From NCBI GenBank assembly GCA_003550325.1, contig QKWP01000819.1:61339-125338 (forward strand): a stretch of DNA of 64,000 nucleotides, written 5' to 3'. The position numbers and the translations under genes were made by a program. This DNA comes from Gigaspora rosea. Its lineage: Eukaryota; Glomeromycota; Glomeromycetes; Diversisporales; Gigasporaceae. A model generated the notes under the pieces. That model made no database searches. It worked only from the letters and a program-made list of their open reading frames with translations, and was not told the origin of the DNA. Shown piece after piece: positions 21,773 to 32,379 of the stretch (the first letter of the stretch is position 1; every line of letters starts with the position of its first letter).

Positions 21773-23640
21773 ATCCTGACCCATGCATTTCTTAGCCGAT
21801 TCAACATAACAATCAGTTGTTCCCTTGCCAAATTCTGGTCTTTTGCCCCGACAAATTTTTACTGAAAGATTAGTGTTGAAAGATTCACCGTCAAATGCTC
21901 TTTTTCCAGTTGAAACCTCAGACATGATGACTCCAATGCCGTAGATATCAGCCGCTTGCGTGAACGGTTTACCCATTAAAACTTCAGGCACTACGTATGG
22001 CATAACACCATTAATTTCTTCTTTTTGATTCATGTTAGATGATGCTGAAAGTCTAATTTATGCACTATAAATGATCTTGCAAGATATTTCCAGAATGTAA
22101 ATCTCGATGAATCAATTCTTGAGAATGGATTGATTCAAGATCTGAAGCGACACTGTATAACACATTCAATTTATCTTTTCTATTTCATTTGTGCTACTGG
22201 TTACTCACATATTTCAAAACGATAACGTAATCTTTAGATTATCATCTCTTGATATTCATAACATTTTAAAAATGGTATCCGATAACACAATATGTTTTCA
22301 ACTATTATTAAATAGAATTTTAAATAAAAAAATAAACATTGGGATTATTTCATTAATAAACTCTTGAATGCATTAATATTACCTCTTCGACAAATTCTTG
22401 ATTACATTCATTTGAACTATGAATCAATTTAAGTGCAATATATGTATAAAAGTTTCTATTTTTATCGAACCAATACGCATAATATACAGTTGCGAATCCA
22501 CATTTTCCTATCTCTTTTACAGAAATTCGTTATAAAAAAAAAAACCATAATAATTGGTATTTATCATCATATAATATTTTTAAAATTATAATCAACGTTC
22601 TCATAAGATGATTTATTTATTATATTTGCACCCTTCCTATGAGACCAATGGCTAGCTCATTGCATTGTACGCGGTACACCGATTCCCATTTCGATAACAG
22701 TCAGCAACTAGCAAAATTGTATTAACTTCGCCCAAATCAGCAGCTTTTTTAAAATATTCAAATGTTTTCTGTCATCTTTTTGACATCATTTCCATTAAGA
22801 TAACAACGCCCAATCATATTTGTTCCACTAGCGTGCCCAAAAACTATGTGTTCCATTAACGTTCCCCATCTCTGCAGATTTTTGATAATAAATGAATGCT
22901 TGATGTCCGTCCCCAATTCCATCTGCGTAACAGTTTCCAAATGCAATGTCCCGCTAGTATTTCCCATCTATGCAGATTTTTTAAAATATTCAAATGCTTT
23001 CTTTTTTATCCGTTTAAACTCCATTTCCATATTGATAACGACTTCCAATATTATATGTTCCATTAGCGTGTCCTATCTCTACAGATTTTTAAAATATTCA
23101 AATTCTTTCTTTTCATCGTTTTCAACTCCATTTCCATCTCGATAAAAACATCCAACATTATATACTCCACTAGTGTTCCCTATTTCAGCAGATTTTTGAT
23201 AATTCCTTTTCAATTCTAATTCCATTTTGATAACTCCATTTCCATTTCGATAACAACCTCCAACATTGTACAGTATGTTCCCTTAGCGTGTCCCATTCCT
23301 ACAGATTTTTTAAAAGATTCAAATGCTTTCTTTTCATCCTTTTCAACTCCAATTCCATTAAGATAATAATATCCAACATTATATGTTCCATTAGCGTGTC
23401 CCACCTCTGCAGATTTTTTAAAAATATTCAAATGCTTTCTTTTCATCCTTTTCCCATCAAAATAACAACGTCCAACCAAAATTATTCTCCTATAATCTCC
23501 TATCTCTGAATGCTTTGTGCACGTCCTTTTCAACCTCTATTCCATGTTGATAATTGTATCAAAGGGTATAAGGGTCTAAATTAGTTTTTTTTTCATGATA
23601 AACCGAATTATTATGACTCATCTTACTTTTTAATATGGGA
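21773..23640 (-). pseudogene. Sel1-repeat protein kinase, copy C (highly decayed)
   Basis: It is homologous to copies A and B along its length on the minus strand. Sel1 units near 23530-22700 ('GHANGTYNVGYYYLNGIGVEKDEKKAF') are in several frames. The kinase part (22033-21773) keeps 'MPYVVPEVLMGKPFTQAADIY' and 'GVIMSEVSTGKRAF'. The Gly loop, HRD region and Sel1 units are shifted by many small indels. The C-terminal lobe is cut at about 21773 and joined to the 'gtttcgg' repeat, so a chimeric open frame runs into the repeat. This is clearly a pseudogene and the oldest of the three copies. Confidence 0.88.
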
Positions 23641-23689
23641 AAGCACAAAATAAAAAAACTGTTTAGATAATTGTCGTGGCTGAAACTGG

Positions 23690-24940
23690 GAATTTCGAAA
23701 TTTTGAAGTGCGTTTTCTTATTTTTTTTAATAGTTAGGTTAGAGTTTAAATAATGTAAATGCAAGTGTATTGCTATTTATAAAGTTTTGCATCACTATCG
23801 AATGGTACAACTTCTTATAGCGATAGGTAAACTTTAATTCGAGGTAATAGTGAATTCGTTATTTTTTATTTTTTTATTCAGTTATTTTTCGATTTTTTTA
23901 ACTAATTTGATTTTTTATTTTTATTTTATATTATTTTTTTTTTGTTCATTTTATCCTTTTTAAATTTTTTTTTAAAAAAAAAAAGTCTAAATTAATTTCC
24001 TAAGATGTTTTAACCCAGTTTATTATAATTTAATTGTCCGTTTTTGAGCCTTATTTTGTATTTCTAATTTTTTTTGAATGGTTTTTTGCATAATCTTTTT
24101 TCTTTTAAACTTTTTATATTATTTTTATCATTATGAGTATTGTATTTCATATAATAACTATGTTATAATATATTTATCAATGCTCAACTAATTAAGATTA
24201 TGCATATATTTTTAGCACGAGGCCTAATTAAAATCAGAGAATTTTATTTTATTTTTCCGATTTATAATTCAACATAGTAAAAGTACTATTTAAAAAATCC
24301 TACTTTTTTAAAATACGTCACTTATTTGTTAATTATGAAACCCCCTAATGTGTACTGTATTTTTAATTGAAAAGTATGTCTCCCATTCTTGAAATATTAA
24401 TCTCCTCTTTATTGATCTAACATTGAGTTTTATATTAATTTCGATTACAAAATTAAATCTTGTCTTATTGAACATATTTCATTTATGGAAAGCCTGTATC
24501 CTAATTGATAAGTAATAAATTGAGTTAGAAAATGTTTGATGCCAAATAATTGTAAATGACAATAATATCAAGTTTGAATTGCCTTTTTTTAATGTTTTTT
24601 ATGTAGTTATGGTTATTCGATCAAGATTAATATGATCGAATTTACATAAAACCTACGATCTAATTCTTAAATAATTGCTAATCAGAAAGTATTTCGAACC
24701 CTTATAAGACGTTAACTATTTCAAAGTGAGTTATTAATTGTGAGAAAAAAATTCATAGTTGTCAAAGATTAAGGTGCGGATTAAAAAAAAATAGAGGAGA
24801 TTATTAGTGAATAAATGAGTGTGATTTGTGTTTTTAAGAATTGAAATTTTATTTGCGAAGTTTGAGAGAGATGAATTTTACTATGGTTTTGATTGCTGAT
24901 TTTGTAATTTATTGAATGAATTATAATTTCTTTAATCGAT
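23690..24940. repeat. Decayed spacer unit between copies C and B
   Basis: This noncoding DNA is homologous to the spacer at 8580-9400 and 32400-33250. Shared landmarks are 'atgcaagtgtattgctattt' near 23760, 'gttattcgatcaagattaa' near 24620 and the 'taaataattgctaatc' word near 24670. It is cut by the MITE at 24942 and by non-homologous sequence from about 25172. Confidence 0.7.
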
Positions 24941-24941
24941 T

Positions 24942-25158
24942 TATTGCGGTTTGCATAATTTTGTGACCTCTATGATTAATTTTTTTTATGATTAAATGAT
25001 TGTGATTGTGCTGAAGCTGGCTAATTTATCATAAAACCTGAGCTTGACGCTCATGATAAATTGGCTGCTTTAGCAATCACGATCGCAATCACAATCATTT
25101 AAACATAAAAAATTAATCAGCTATCATAGGGGTCACAAAATTACGCCAATCGCAATAA
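24942..25158. mobile_element. 217-bp MITE in the spacer
   Basis: The arms are inverted repeats: 'attgcggtttgcataatttt' at the left and the complement 'aaaattacgccaatcgcaat' at the right, with 'gattaattttttttatgatt' paired further in. Homologous spacers lack this segment. The exact target duplication is unclear. Noncoding. Confidence 0.75.
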
Positions 25159-25171
25159 ATGCAATTATTAT

Positions 25172-25213
25172 TATTCTCGTTCGGATCAATTTATTGACAT
25201 TATGAAAAAACAC
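25172..25213 (+). repeat. Direct repeat bordering the pyrimidine tract (left copy; right copy 27949-27993)
   Basis: 'ttcggatcaatttattgaca' with flanking bases occurs at both positions, about 42 bp with one or two mismatches. The copies bracket about 2.7 kb that has no counterpart in the other spacers. They could mark an insertion or a segmental duplication boundary. Confidence 0.6.
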
Positions 25214-25412
25214 AGTGGGAGTAGTGCCACGCTGCGGCTGTAGGTGCCATATTTAACCTTATAATACAAAATACTCCACTCAGTGCGTGCACACAAAGTA
25301 TTGCATATTGGTCACGTGGCGACAAAAAAATAGAATCGAACACATGTATGATATGCCAACGTGATCAAAATGCAAAGAAAGTGCACATCATTGTAGTACT
25401 ACCTCTTTACAA

Positions 25413-25414
<2 letters not shown>

Positions 25415-25444
<30 letters not shown>

Positions 25445-26450
25445 NACTGAGCGTCGTGGAGCAAGTTGCTGAGCAAGACCGCCCACAAGTCAGCAAGCAC
25501 GTCCGCGAGCAACTCACTTTCATTCTTCTCATATTTTCATTCTTCTGTTGCATCTTATATTTTCTTTTTCCCTACATCTTATATATTCGTTTTTACCATT
25601 AATCCCGTCTTATTTCCTTTCCTATTCTTTCTTCTTCTTTCTTCTCTCTTTTTTTTTTCGCGTTTTTCTCTTTTTCTTACCTGTTTTTTCTCTCTCTTTT
25701 TTTTTTCCAGTCTCTTCTTCTTTCTTTTTTCCTTTTCTCCTTTTCGTTTCTTTCCCTTTTTCTTACCTGTTTTGTTTTGGTTTGTTTTTTTTTCCATTCT
25801 TTCCTCGTTTTCCCCATCTTTCCTCTTTTCCCAATCTTTTTTCTTTTCCCATTCTTTTCTCTTTTCCCATTCTTTCCCTTTCCTTTTCTTCCTTCTCATT
25901 TCCTTTTCTTACTCATTTCCTTTTCTTTTCTCCTTAATCTTCTCATTTCCTTTTCTTTCTTATTCTCTTTCCTTTCCTTTTCTTTCCTTTTCACTTTTTC
26001 TTTCTCTTTTCGTCTCCTTCTTTTTCATTTCTTTTCTTCTCTTCTTTTCCTTTTTTCCCTTTTTTCTTTCTCTTTTCCATTTATCGTTTCTTTTCCTTTT
26101 CCTTTTTTTTTTTTTCTTTTTCTCTTCTCTTTCTCTTTCTTTCCTTTTTTCCTTTCCTTTTTCCTTTTCTTTTTCTATTCTCCTTTTTCTTTCTTCCTCT
26201 TTTCGTCTCCTTTCCACTTTTCGTCTCCTTTCCTCTTTTCGTCTCCTTTCCACTTTTCGTCTCCTTTCCACCTTTCGTCTCCTTTCTACCTTTCATCTCC
26301 TTTCCTTTTTTCGTTTCCTTTCCACTTTTCGTCTCCTTTCCACCTTTTTGTCTCCTTTCCATCTTTCGTCTCCTTTCCTCTTTTCGTCTCCTTTCCTCTT
26401 GTCCGTCTCCCTTCTTCTTGTCCGTCTCCCTTTTTTTTTTTTCTAAGAAA
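25415..26450 (+). repeat. Pyrimidine-only tract, about 1 kb
   Basis: The plus strand is almost pure C/T here: homopolymer T at 25415-25444, an undetermined base (n) at 25445, then irregular 'ttttcc' words. Long open frames on both strands (Ser/Phe/Leu-rich on plus, Lys/Glu/Arg-rich on minus) are products of this composition and not genes. Such tracts can form triplex (H-DNA) structures. Confidence 0.85.
26205..26430 (+). repeat. 18-bp minisatellite within the pyrimidine tract
   Basis: The unit 'cctttccacttttcgtct' repeats about 12 times with small changes (cac/ctc/cat variants). Because 18 is a multiple of three, it gives a six-residue peptide repeat in each frame, which explains the long spurious ORFs. 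Confidence 0.85.
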
Positions 26451-27395
26451 AATGTCCCGTATAGGCACAGGATGGAATCGGATAGGTACGGGTCATTTTT
26501 GCACAGGTCAAAGTTCGGATTTGTATTTGTACGGGTATGGCCTAAGTTGGTTGGGATTCAGTAGACTGTGCGGGATCGTGTGCTTGTGCCAATTGGACCA
26601 TAAATGGCTCAGGTTTTGCAGCAGTTTACTAGTCGAATCAGCATGGGATTTGGCATGGTTAATAAACATAAATACACATACCCCACGATAATAATGTGGA
26701 TTAACTTTTTTTTTTCTTCTTCTTCTTTTCGTTTCCTTTCCTTTTGTCCCTCTTTTTTCTTCTTCTTTTTCTTTTCCCTTTTCATTTCTTCTTTCCTTTT
26801 TCTTCTTTTCCTTTTCCATTTTCAATTTTTTTTTTTTTTTAAAAATGTACGTATAGTCACAGAATGGAATCAGATAAGTATGGGTCATTTTTACATAGGT
26901 CAAGTTCGGGTTTGTGCGGGTATGGCCCGAGTTAGTTCGAATTCGGCGGGTTGTGTGGGACCGTGTGTCCGTGTCAATTGGACGTAAATGGCTCAGGTTT
27001 TGCAGCAGTTTACTAGTCATATCAGCACGAGATTTGGCACGGGTAATGAATGTAAACTCATGTGCCCCTGCGATAATGATGTGGATTCTTTCTAGTTCTT
27101 CCTCTTTTCCCATTCTATTCTTTTCTTTTTCCCATTCTATTCTTTTCCTTTTCTTTCTCTTTCCTTTTCTTTGTCATTTCCTTTTCCTTTCCTCATTATT
27201 TTTCTCTTTTCCTTTTCATTAATATTTACTTTTCCTTTTCCTTTTCTTTCTTTTTCACTTTCACTTCCTTTTCTCTTTTCGTCTCTTTTTCTCTTTTTCA
27301 TTTCCTTTTCTCTTCATTTCTTTTACTCTTTTTGTTTCATTCTCCTTTCCCTTACTTTCTTTTTATTTTCTATTATTTTTTTTCTCAAATTACAC
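26450..27395 (+). repeat. Direct duplication of about 250 bp plus pyrimidine tract
   Basis: Segment 26450-26705 and segment 26845-27090 are about 80% alike; both contain 'ggctcaggttttgcagcagt' and then 'tttactagtc'. Each is followed by another pyrimidine tract (26706-26838 and 27090-27395). The larger repeating unit is therefore mixed sequence plus C/T tract. No ORF is conserved between the copies. Confidence 0.8.
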
Positions 27396-27461
27396 CATTT
27401 CAAATAGAGCTTGGTAATTGATCGGGAGGGCTGGGTGGGATCCCATGAAAGAGCCAGACCA

Positions 27462-27962
27462 AAGTTAGGCAGCGACGAAAAAAGCACTTATCGTTCCCAA
27501 AGTACTTTCTCAACCTTTTGTATTTCCTCTATTTCTATCTTATTCCCTACTAACCATAAATAGGGGTCGTCTAAAGCGGGGCAAATTCACGTAATCACAG
27601 CCAATCAAATTACAGAATTTTGATGATCGCTAGCGAAGCAAAACAAGAAACAAAAACGAAAAACCTAAAAACTACAAAAAAAGGCAGTCTAAACCAACCT
27701 CAGGTAGGTTAAGTCAAAATATCGGGAAGGCAATTTTGCTTATATATAACTATCTAAAACCCAACCTAACCCTAATATAAGATGGTCCTAACCCTAAAGT
27801 TAATTGAGAAAATTATTAAGAAATATGAGTTGCTCCCGCTTTAGACGTCCCCCATAAATAGCAATTCTATAATCACATTTTGGGGCTTTGTTACATGTAA
27901 AGATCCTCGCAATAATAACTTTAGCATGACTTGTGTCATGCTTCAGGCTATTATTCTCATTC
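27462..27962 (+). repeat. Direct repeat, filled copy (empty copy at 29332-29522)
   Basis: The sequence from 'ggcagcgacgaaaaaagcac' through 'catgcttcaggttatt' occurs here and at 29332-29522. This copy contains a 288-bp MITE that the other lacks. A short hairpin, 'agcatgacttgtgtcatgct', closes both copies. No function recognised. Confidence 0.85.
27564..27851. mobile_element. 288-bp MITE 'gggtcgtctaaagcgg', copy 1
   Basis: Inverted ends 'gggtcgtctaaagcgggg' and the complement of 'cccgctttagacgtccc'. The target duplication 'ccataaatag' lies at 27554-27563 and 27852-27861 (8 to 10 bp, ambiguous by edge bases). The homologous segment at 29332-29522 shows the uninterrupted site. A second member, in inverted orientation internally, is at 56867-57139. 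Noncoding. Confidence 0.92.
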
Positions 27963-27999
27963 GGATCAATTTATTGACATTATGAAAAAACACTGTGAG

Positions 28000-28349
28000 A
28001 AAAAAGAGGATAGTTGAGTCAAAAATGGTCTTACTAAACTATCCCAATGAGTCGAGTACAACGATACAATTTCTTTAACATTAGATAATCTATCAAATGG
28101 AATCCCTTCAATCACATATCTTCGGGTTCTAAGTTGGAGTGTTTTCATGCATTCATCAAATTTTTTATTTCCACTTGCTGATCTTGTTCTTTGTCATTGT
28201 CACATGATAGACACCACTCTGACTGAGTATTATATCCATCTCAATGTGCACATTTCCATATCCAAGTATGTTGATTGAGTCGCGATCGCGCTTTCAATTT
28301 GGATTTTTTTGCTATCGGAATTCGGTTAATTGAAGCATGCACCAAAAAA

Positions 28350-28394
<45 letters not shown>

Positions 28395-29020
28395 CGGATA
28401 GTAGACTCAGATTTTGAGCAATGCCCTTTTCAATTACATGAAAGGTATTGCACGCTCCGATTTGGAATTATCCAGTTTGGGAATTGAGGTTATTTGCCAA
28501 ATGCCTTGTGAGTTATGCATGGTTGAGATATGCCATCACACTGGAACTTTCCTTAAGTTGTTAAGTTTGTGTGGCTTGGCGCTAGTATTGCCTGCACGAT
28601 GTAGGTCTGCTATCTATGTGAACATGTGATATTGTTTCTTTTCTTTTTTTTTCTTTTTTTACGATTATAAGGCTGCAATTGTTAGTCTTCAGCTGAATTT
28701 GTGCTTGTCAGCTTGCCTTTGTTTTCATGCGACCCTTATTGGGTTAGTCATTGCCATAAACGGAAGCTCATTAACTCATAGTCGGCTAGGTTTGATTTGT
28801 GCAGACTCAGCCCCAAACTTGATCACTCAGATTCATTCTTGTTTCTGTTACCTTTTTCACAGTATTATCTCATCCTGCTTGTCAAATTTTTGATCTGTCG
28901 ACTTAAATCGATTCAAATAATTTCGACTAATAAACAACTAATGCATTTCTCCTCTTTTTCTTTTTTTTCAAAATCTTATTCAGTATATTACCACAATATC
29001 ATTTCAGCATTTTGTAATTT
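28000..29020. other. Intergenic DNA with a 38-base T run
   Basis: T homopolymer at 28352-28389, possibly the complement of a retroposed poly(A) tail, followed by ordinary-looking mixed sequence with two short open stretches (28414-28629 and 28699-28893). I recognise no domain and no exon pattern. Confidence 0.4.
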
Positions 29021-29273
29021 TTGAAGTTCATTCTCGAACCCACGCCATATTTGCCAATTCATTACTCATATATGCATTTTGCAATTTTTGAAGTTCATCT
29101 CGAACCCACGCCATATTTGCCAATTCATTACTCATATATAAAGATCTGTATCTAGACAATTGCTGAATGCTTTTGATGCTATTAAAGAGAAAATTCTGCT
29201 GTTCTTTGAACTTTCTGACTTCTGAAGACCTATATTTGTTAGATTTAATAGCAAGAATTAGAAAGTTTTTCAT
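29000..29273 (-). pseudogene. Coiled-coil gene fragment with an internal tandem duplication
   Basis: The minus-strand reading 'SSEVRKFKEQQNFLFNSIKS' is followed by two copies of 'YMSNELANMAWVRDELQKLQ'; the DNA repeat unit is about 66-69 bp. The heptad-like spacing suggests a coiled coil. The frame beyond 29028 continues only a few residues ('ELQKLQNAEMILW') to a stop. No family recognised. It could be one exon of a lost gene; confidence in any function is low. Confidence 0.4.
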
Positions 29274-29522
29274 AAATTTTTACTGTCCTTTTGAATGCAT
29301 GTAAAACTTAGTCCTTATTTTGTGTTATGTCAGGCAGCGACGAAAAAAGCACTTATCGTTCCCAAAGTACTTTCTCAACCTTTTATATTTCCTCTATTTC
29401 CATCTTATTCCCTACTAACCATAAATAGCAATTCCATAATCACATCTTTGGGGCTTTGTTACATGTGAAGATCCTCGCGATAATAACCTTAGCATGACTT
29501 GCGTCATGCTTCAGGTTATTTA

Positions 29523-30460
29523 TATTAAATTTTAACTATAATTTATTTATTGATATCAGATTATTGCAATTTATAAATAAATTATAAATTATGGGCCAGA
29601 TTCGATAGTCATCATTATCAGTATTGATATAGCGCATGTTTATTATTATCATTACCGAAGGATTAAATTTATCGGGCAATTATGTCGAAAAGTTTTCATT
29701 TTTGTTAGACAGATCTTTTTAAATCAACTGGCTGACGAGTTCAGTTTTTGCTAAAATTTCTGCATAAACCAAATAAATTAAGCTTATGTTCTCTATATAC
29801 AGGTTTAGTTCCAATAATAACCGGATTTATAAGCGTTGTTTACATAATAGTAAAAAACAATTATTGCTTAAATGAGAGATAAATGACAATTAGTAAAGGT
29901 TTTATAATGCTTATGTGTACTAAAATAATGTTGCCATATTTTGATTACTATTTTTTTAAAGTTACAGTATTCTGATTTTATTTTTATTAAATACACATTT
30001 GTCAAGGTGAGACTTCTCTAAAGAATCTTTAATGTTCGACCTTTACAATAAAAATAAAAAGAAACGTCCATCCTTTACAATAACATTTTATAATATCTAA
30101 AAAGAAAACGTCCATCCCTTACAATAACATATTATAATATATAAAAAGAAAACGTCCATCTCTTACAATAACATATGATAATATATGAAGACAATGTCCA
30201 TCCTTTACAATAATATATATAAAAAGAAATAAAATAACTTAAATCGAACAGCAGAAATCAAATTCGGCCGAATGAGTACCGGTTAAATTTCTATCTGTTT
30301 TCAGAATCAATGAGAACAGCTGTAAACTATTGAACCATGTTTAACGTCCGGTCCATTGCCCAGGCCCAGGTCCAAAATTGTTCGTGTTAATACATCAGGT
30401 CAAATAAAAATGTTCTTCGAATAAACTATATATTTAGATTAATTTTGGTAAAAAATATGA
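29523..30460. repeat. Spacer unit downstream of Sel1-kinase copy B
   Basis: Homologous to 9420-10260 (downstream of copy A) and in part to 33420-34480. Includes three to four tandem words of 'cgtccatcccttacaataac' type at 30062-30215. Noncoding. Confidence 0.75.
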
Positions 30461-30466
30461 AATTAT

Positions 30467-32314
30467 TTATAGATCGTCAGGAATTTCAGGCAAATCTAGT
30501 CTGCTTGTTATTTCTCGTGTATTGATGAGTTTGCTAGTGTACATGTGATTCGGATGTTTTGGTGATTCAATATTAAGTTGAATTTTATCAGCTTCCAAGA
30601 ATTGTTTCTTAATTTCTCTATTACCATCCTCTTTCATCTCGTAAAGCCAATAACCAATTATGTTACAAAGAACAGTTGAAGTAGGTCGTTTATTTAAATC
30701 ATGAACCATGCATTTCTTAGCCAAATCAACATAACAATCAGGTGTTCCCTTGCCAAATTCTGGTCTTTTGCCCTGACAAATTTTTAATGAAAGACTAATG
30801 TCGAAAGATTCACCATCAAATGCTCTTTTTCCAGTTGAAACCTCAGACATGATGACTCCAAAGCCGTAGATATCAGCCGCTTGCGTGAACGGTTTACCCA
30901 TTAAAACTTCAGGCGCTACGTATGGCATAACACCATTAATTCCTTCTTTTTGTTTCATGTTAGATGATGTTGAAAGTCCTAAATCTGTAATGTAAGCACT
31001 ATGTAAATGATTTTGCAAGATATTTCCAGAATGTAAATCTCGATGAATCAATTCTTGAGAATGGATTGATTCAAGGTCTGAAGCGATACTATATAACAAA
31101 TTCAATTTATCTTTCCATTTCATTTGTGCTACTGAACCAAGATTTTGACGAAATGAACCTTTAATCGCATATTTCAAAACGATAATGTAATCTTTAGATT
31201 TATCATCTCTTGATATTCCATAACATTTTAAAAATGATGGATTTTCGTATCCGATATCGCAAAATGTTTTCAACTTTTATTAAATAAAATTTTTAAATAA
31301 AAAACAAAAACATTAGAATTATTTCATTAATAAATTCTTGATTGCATTAATATTACCTCTTCGACAAATTCTTGATTACATTCATTTGAACCATGAATCA
31401 ATTTAAGTGCAATTGTTGTCCAAAACTTTCTACTTTTATCGAGCCAATTCGCATAATATACAGTTGCGAATCCACCTTTTCCTATCTCTTATATTTTGAA
31501 ATTCGTTATAAGGAATCCATAATAATTGATATTTTTCATCATCTAGTATTTTTTTCAAATTATCATTAACGTTCTCATATGATGATTTGTTCATCCTATT
31601 TAAACCCCTTTCTATTCGATACCAATGATTAGCTCGTTGTATATCTCTCGGTACACCGATTCCATTTCGATAACAGTCACCAACTTCTAAAATTGCATTA
31701 GCATAGCCCATATCCGCGGCTTTTTTAAAATATTCAAATGCTTTCTTTTCACCTTTTTCGACTCCATTGCCTTCAAGATAACAACGCCCAACCATATATG
31801 TTCCACCAGCGTGCCCCATCTCTGCAGATTTTTGATAATAAATGAATGCCTTGTGTTTATCCATTTCAACTCCACTTCCATTTTTATAACAGAGTGCAAC
31901 ACTATGTGTTCCATTAACATTCCCCATCTCTGCAGATTTTTTAAATTATTCAAATGCTTTCTTATCATCCTTTTCAGCTCCAATTCCATTTTCATAACAA
32001 TATCCAACAGCAAATGCTCCATCGACGTTACCCATCTCTGCTAATTTTTTATTATAAATAAATGCCTTATTTTCGTCCTTTTCAACTCCAATTCCTTTTC
32101 GATAATAATATCCAACTTTATATATTCCTTTAGCATCACCTATATCTGCAGATTTTTGGTAATAAACAAATGCCTTGTATTCATCCTTTTCTACCCCTAT
32201 CCCATGTTCATAATTGTATCCAAGGGTATTATAATTCATTTTACTTTTTAAATGTGAGAAAATCAAAAATCTGAATGCGCTGTTTAAATAATTTAAATGC
32301 AAGTGTATTACCAT
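30467..32314 (-). pseudogene. Sel1-repeat protein kinase, copy B (nearly intact)
   Basis: Encodes about five Sel1 repeats ('GIGVEKDEYKAFVYYQKSA' type, 32240-31680), a link 'PRDIQRANHWYRIERG', and a kinase. An 83-nt GT-AG intron lies at 31356-31274. The kinase exon (31273-30467) holds 'HRDLHSGNIL', 'DLGLS' instead of DFG, 'YVAPEVL', 'DIYGFGVIMSEVSTGK', and a complete C-terminus ending 'LPEIPDDL'. Two lesions break it: a TAA at 31948-31946 where sister repeats have Tyr (TAT), and a 2-bp loss near 31488 that shifts the frame just before the Gly loop. Without these it would match copy A and be full length. Either a recent pseudogene or two assembly errors. Confidence 0.85.
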
Positions 32315-32379
32315 TTTATAAAGATTTGCATCACTATCGAGTGGTACAACTTTTTATAGGTAACGACCCAAACCTTAAA

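Noticed and set aside
25466-26691. Long ORFs of 326 and 304 codons on plus, and Lys/Glu-rich ORFs on minus
   Set aside because: They arise from the C/T-only composition and an 18-bp repeat; no domain, codon structure or exon signals.
27410-27470. 5S rRNA-like words ('gagcttggtaa', 'ggctgggtgggat')
   Set aside because: Too short and poorly matched to the 5S core; the rest of the gene cannot be aligned.
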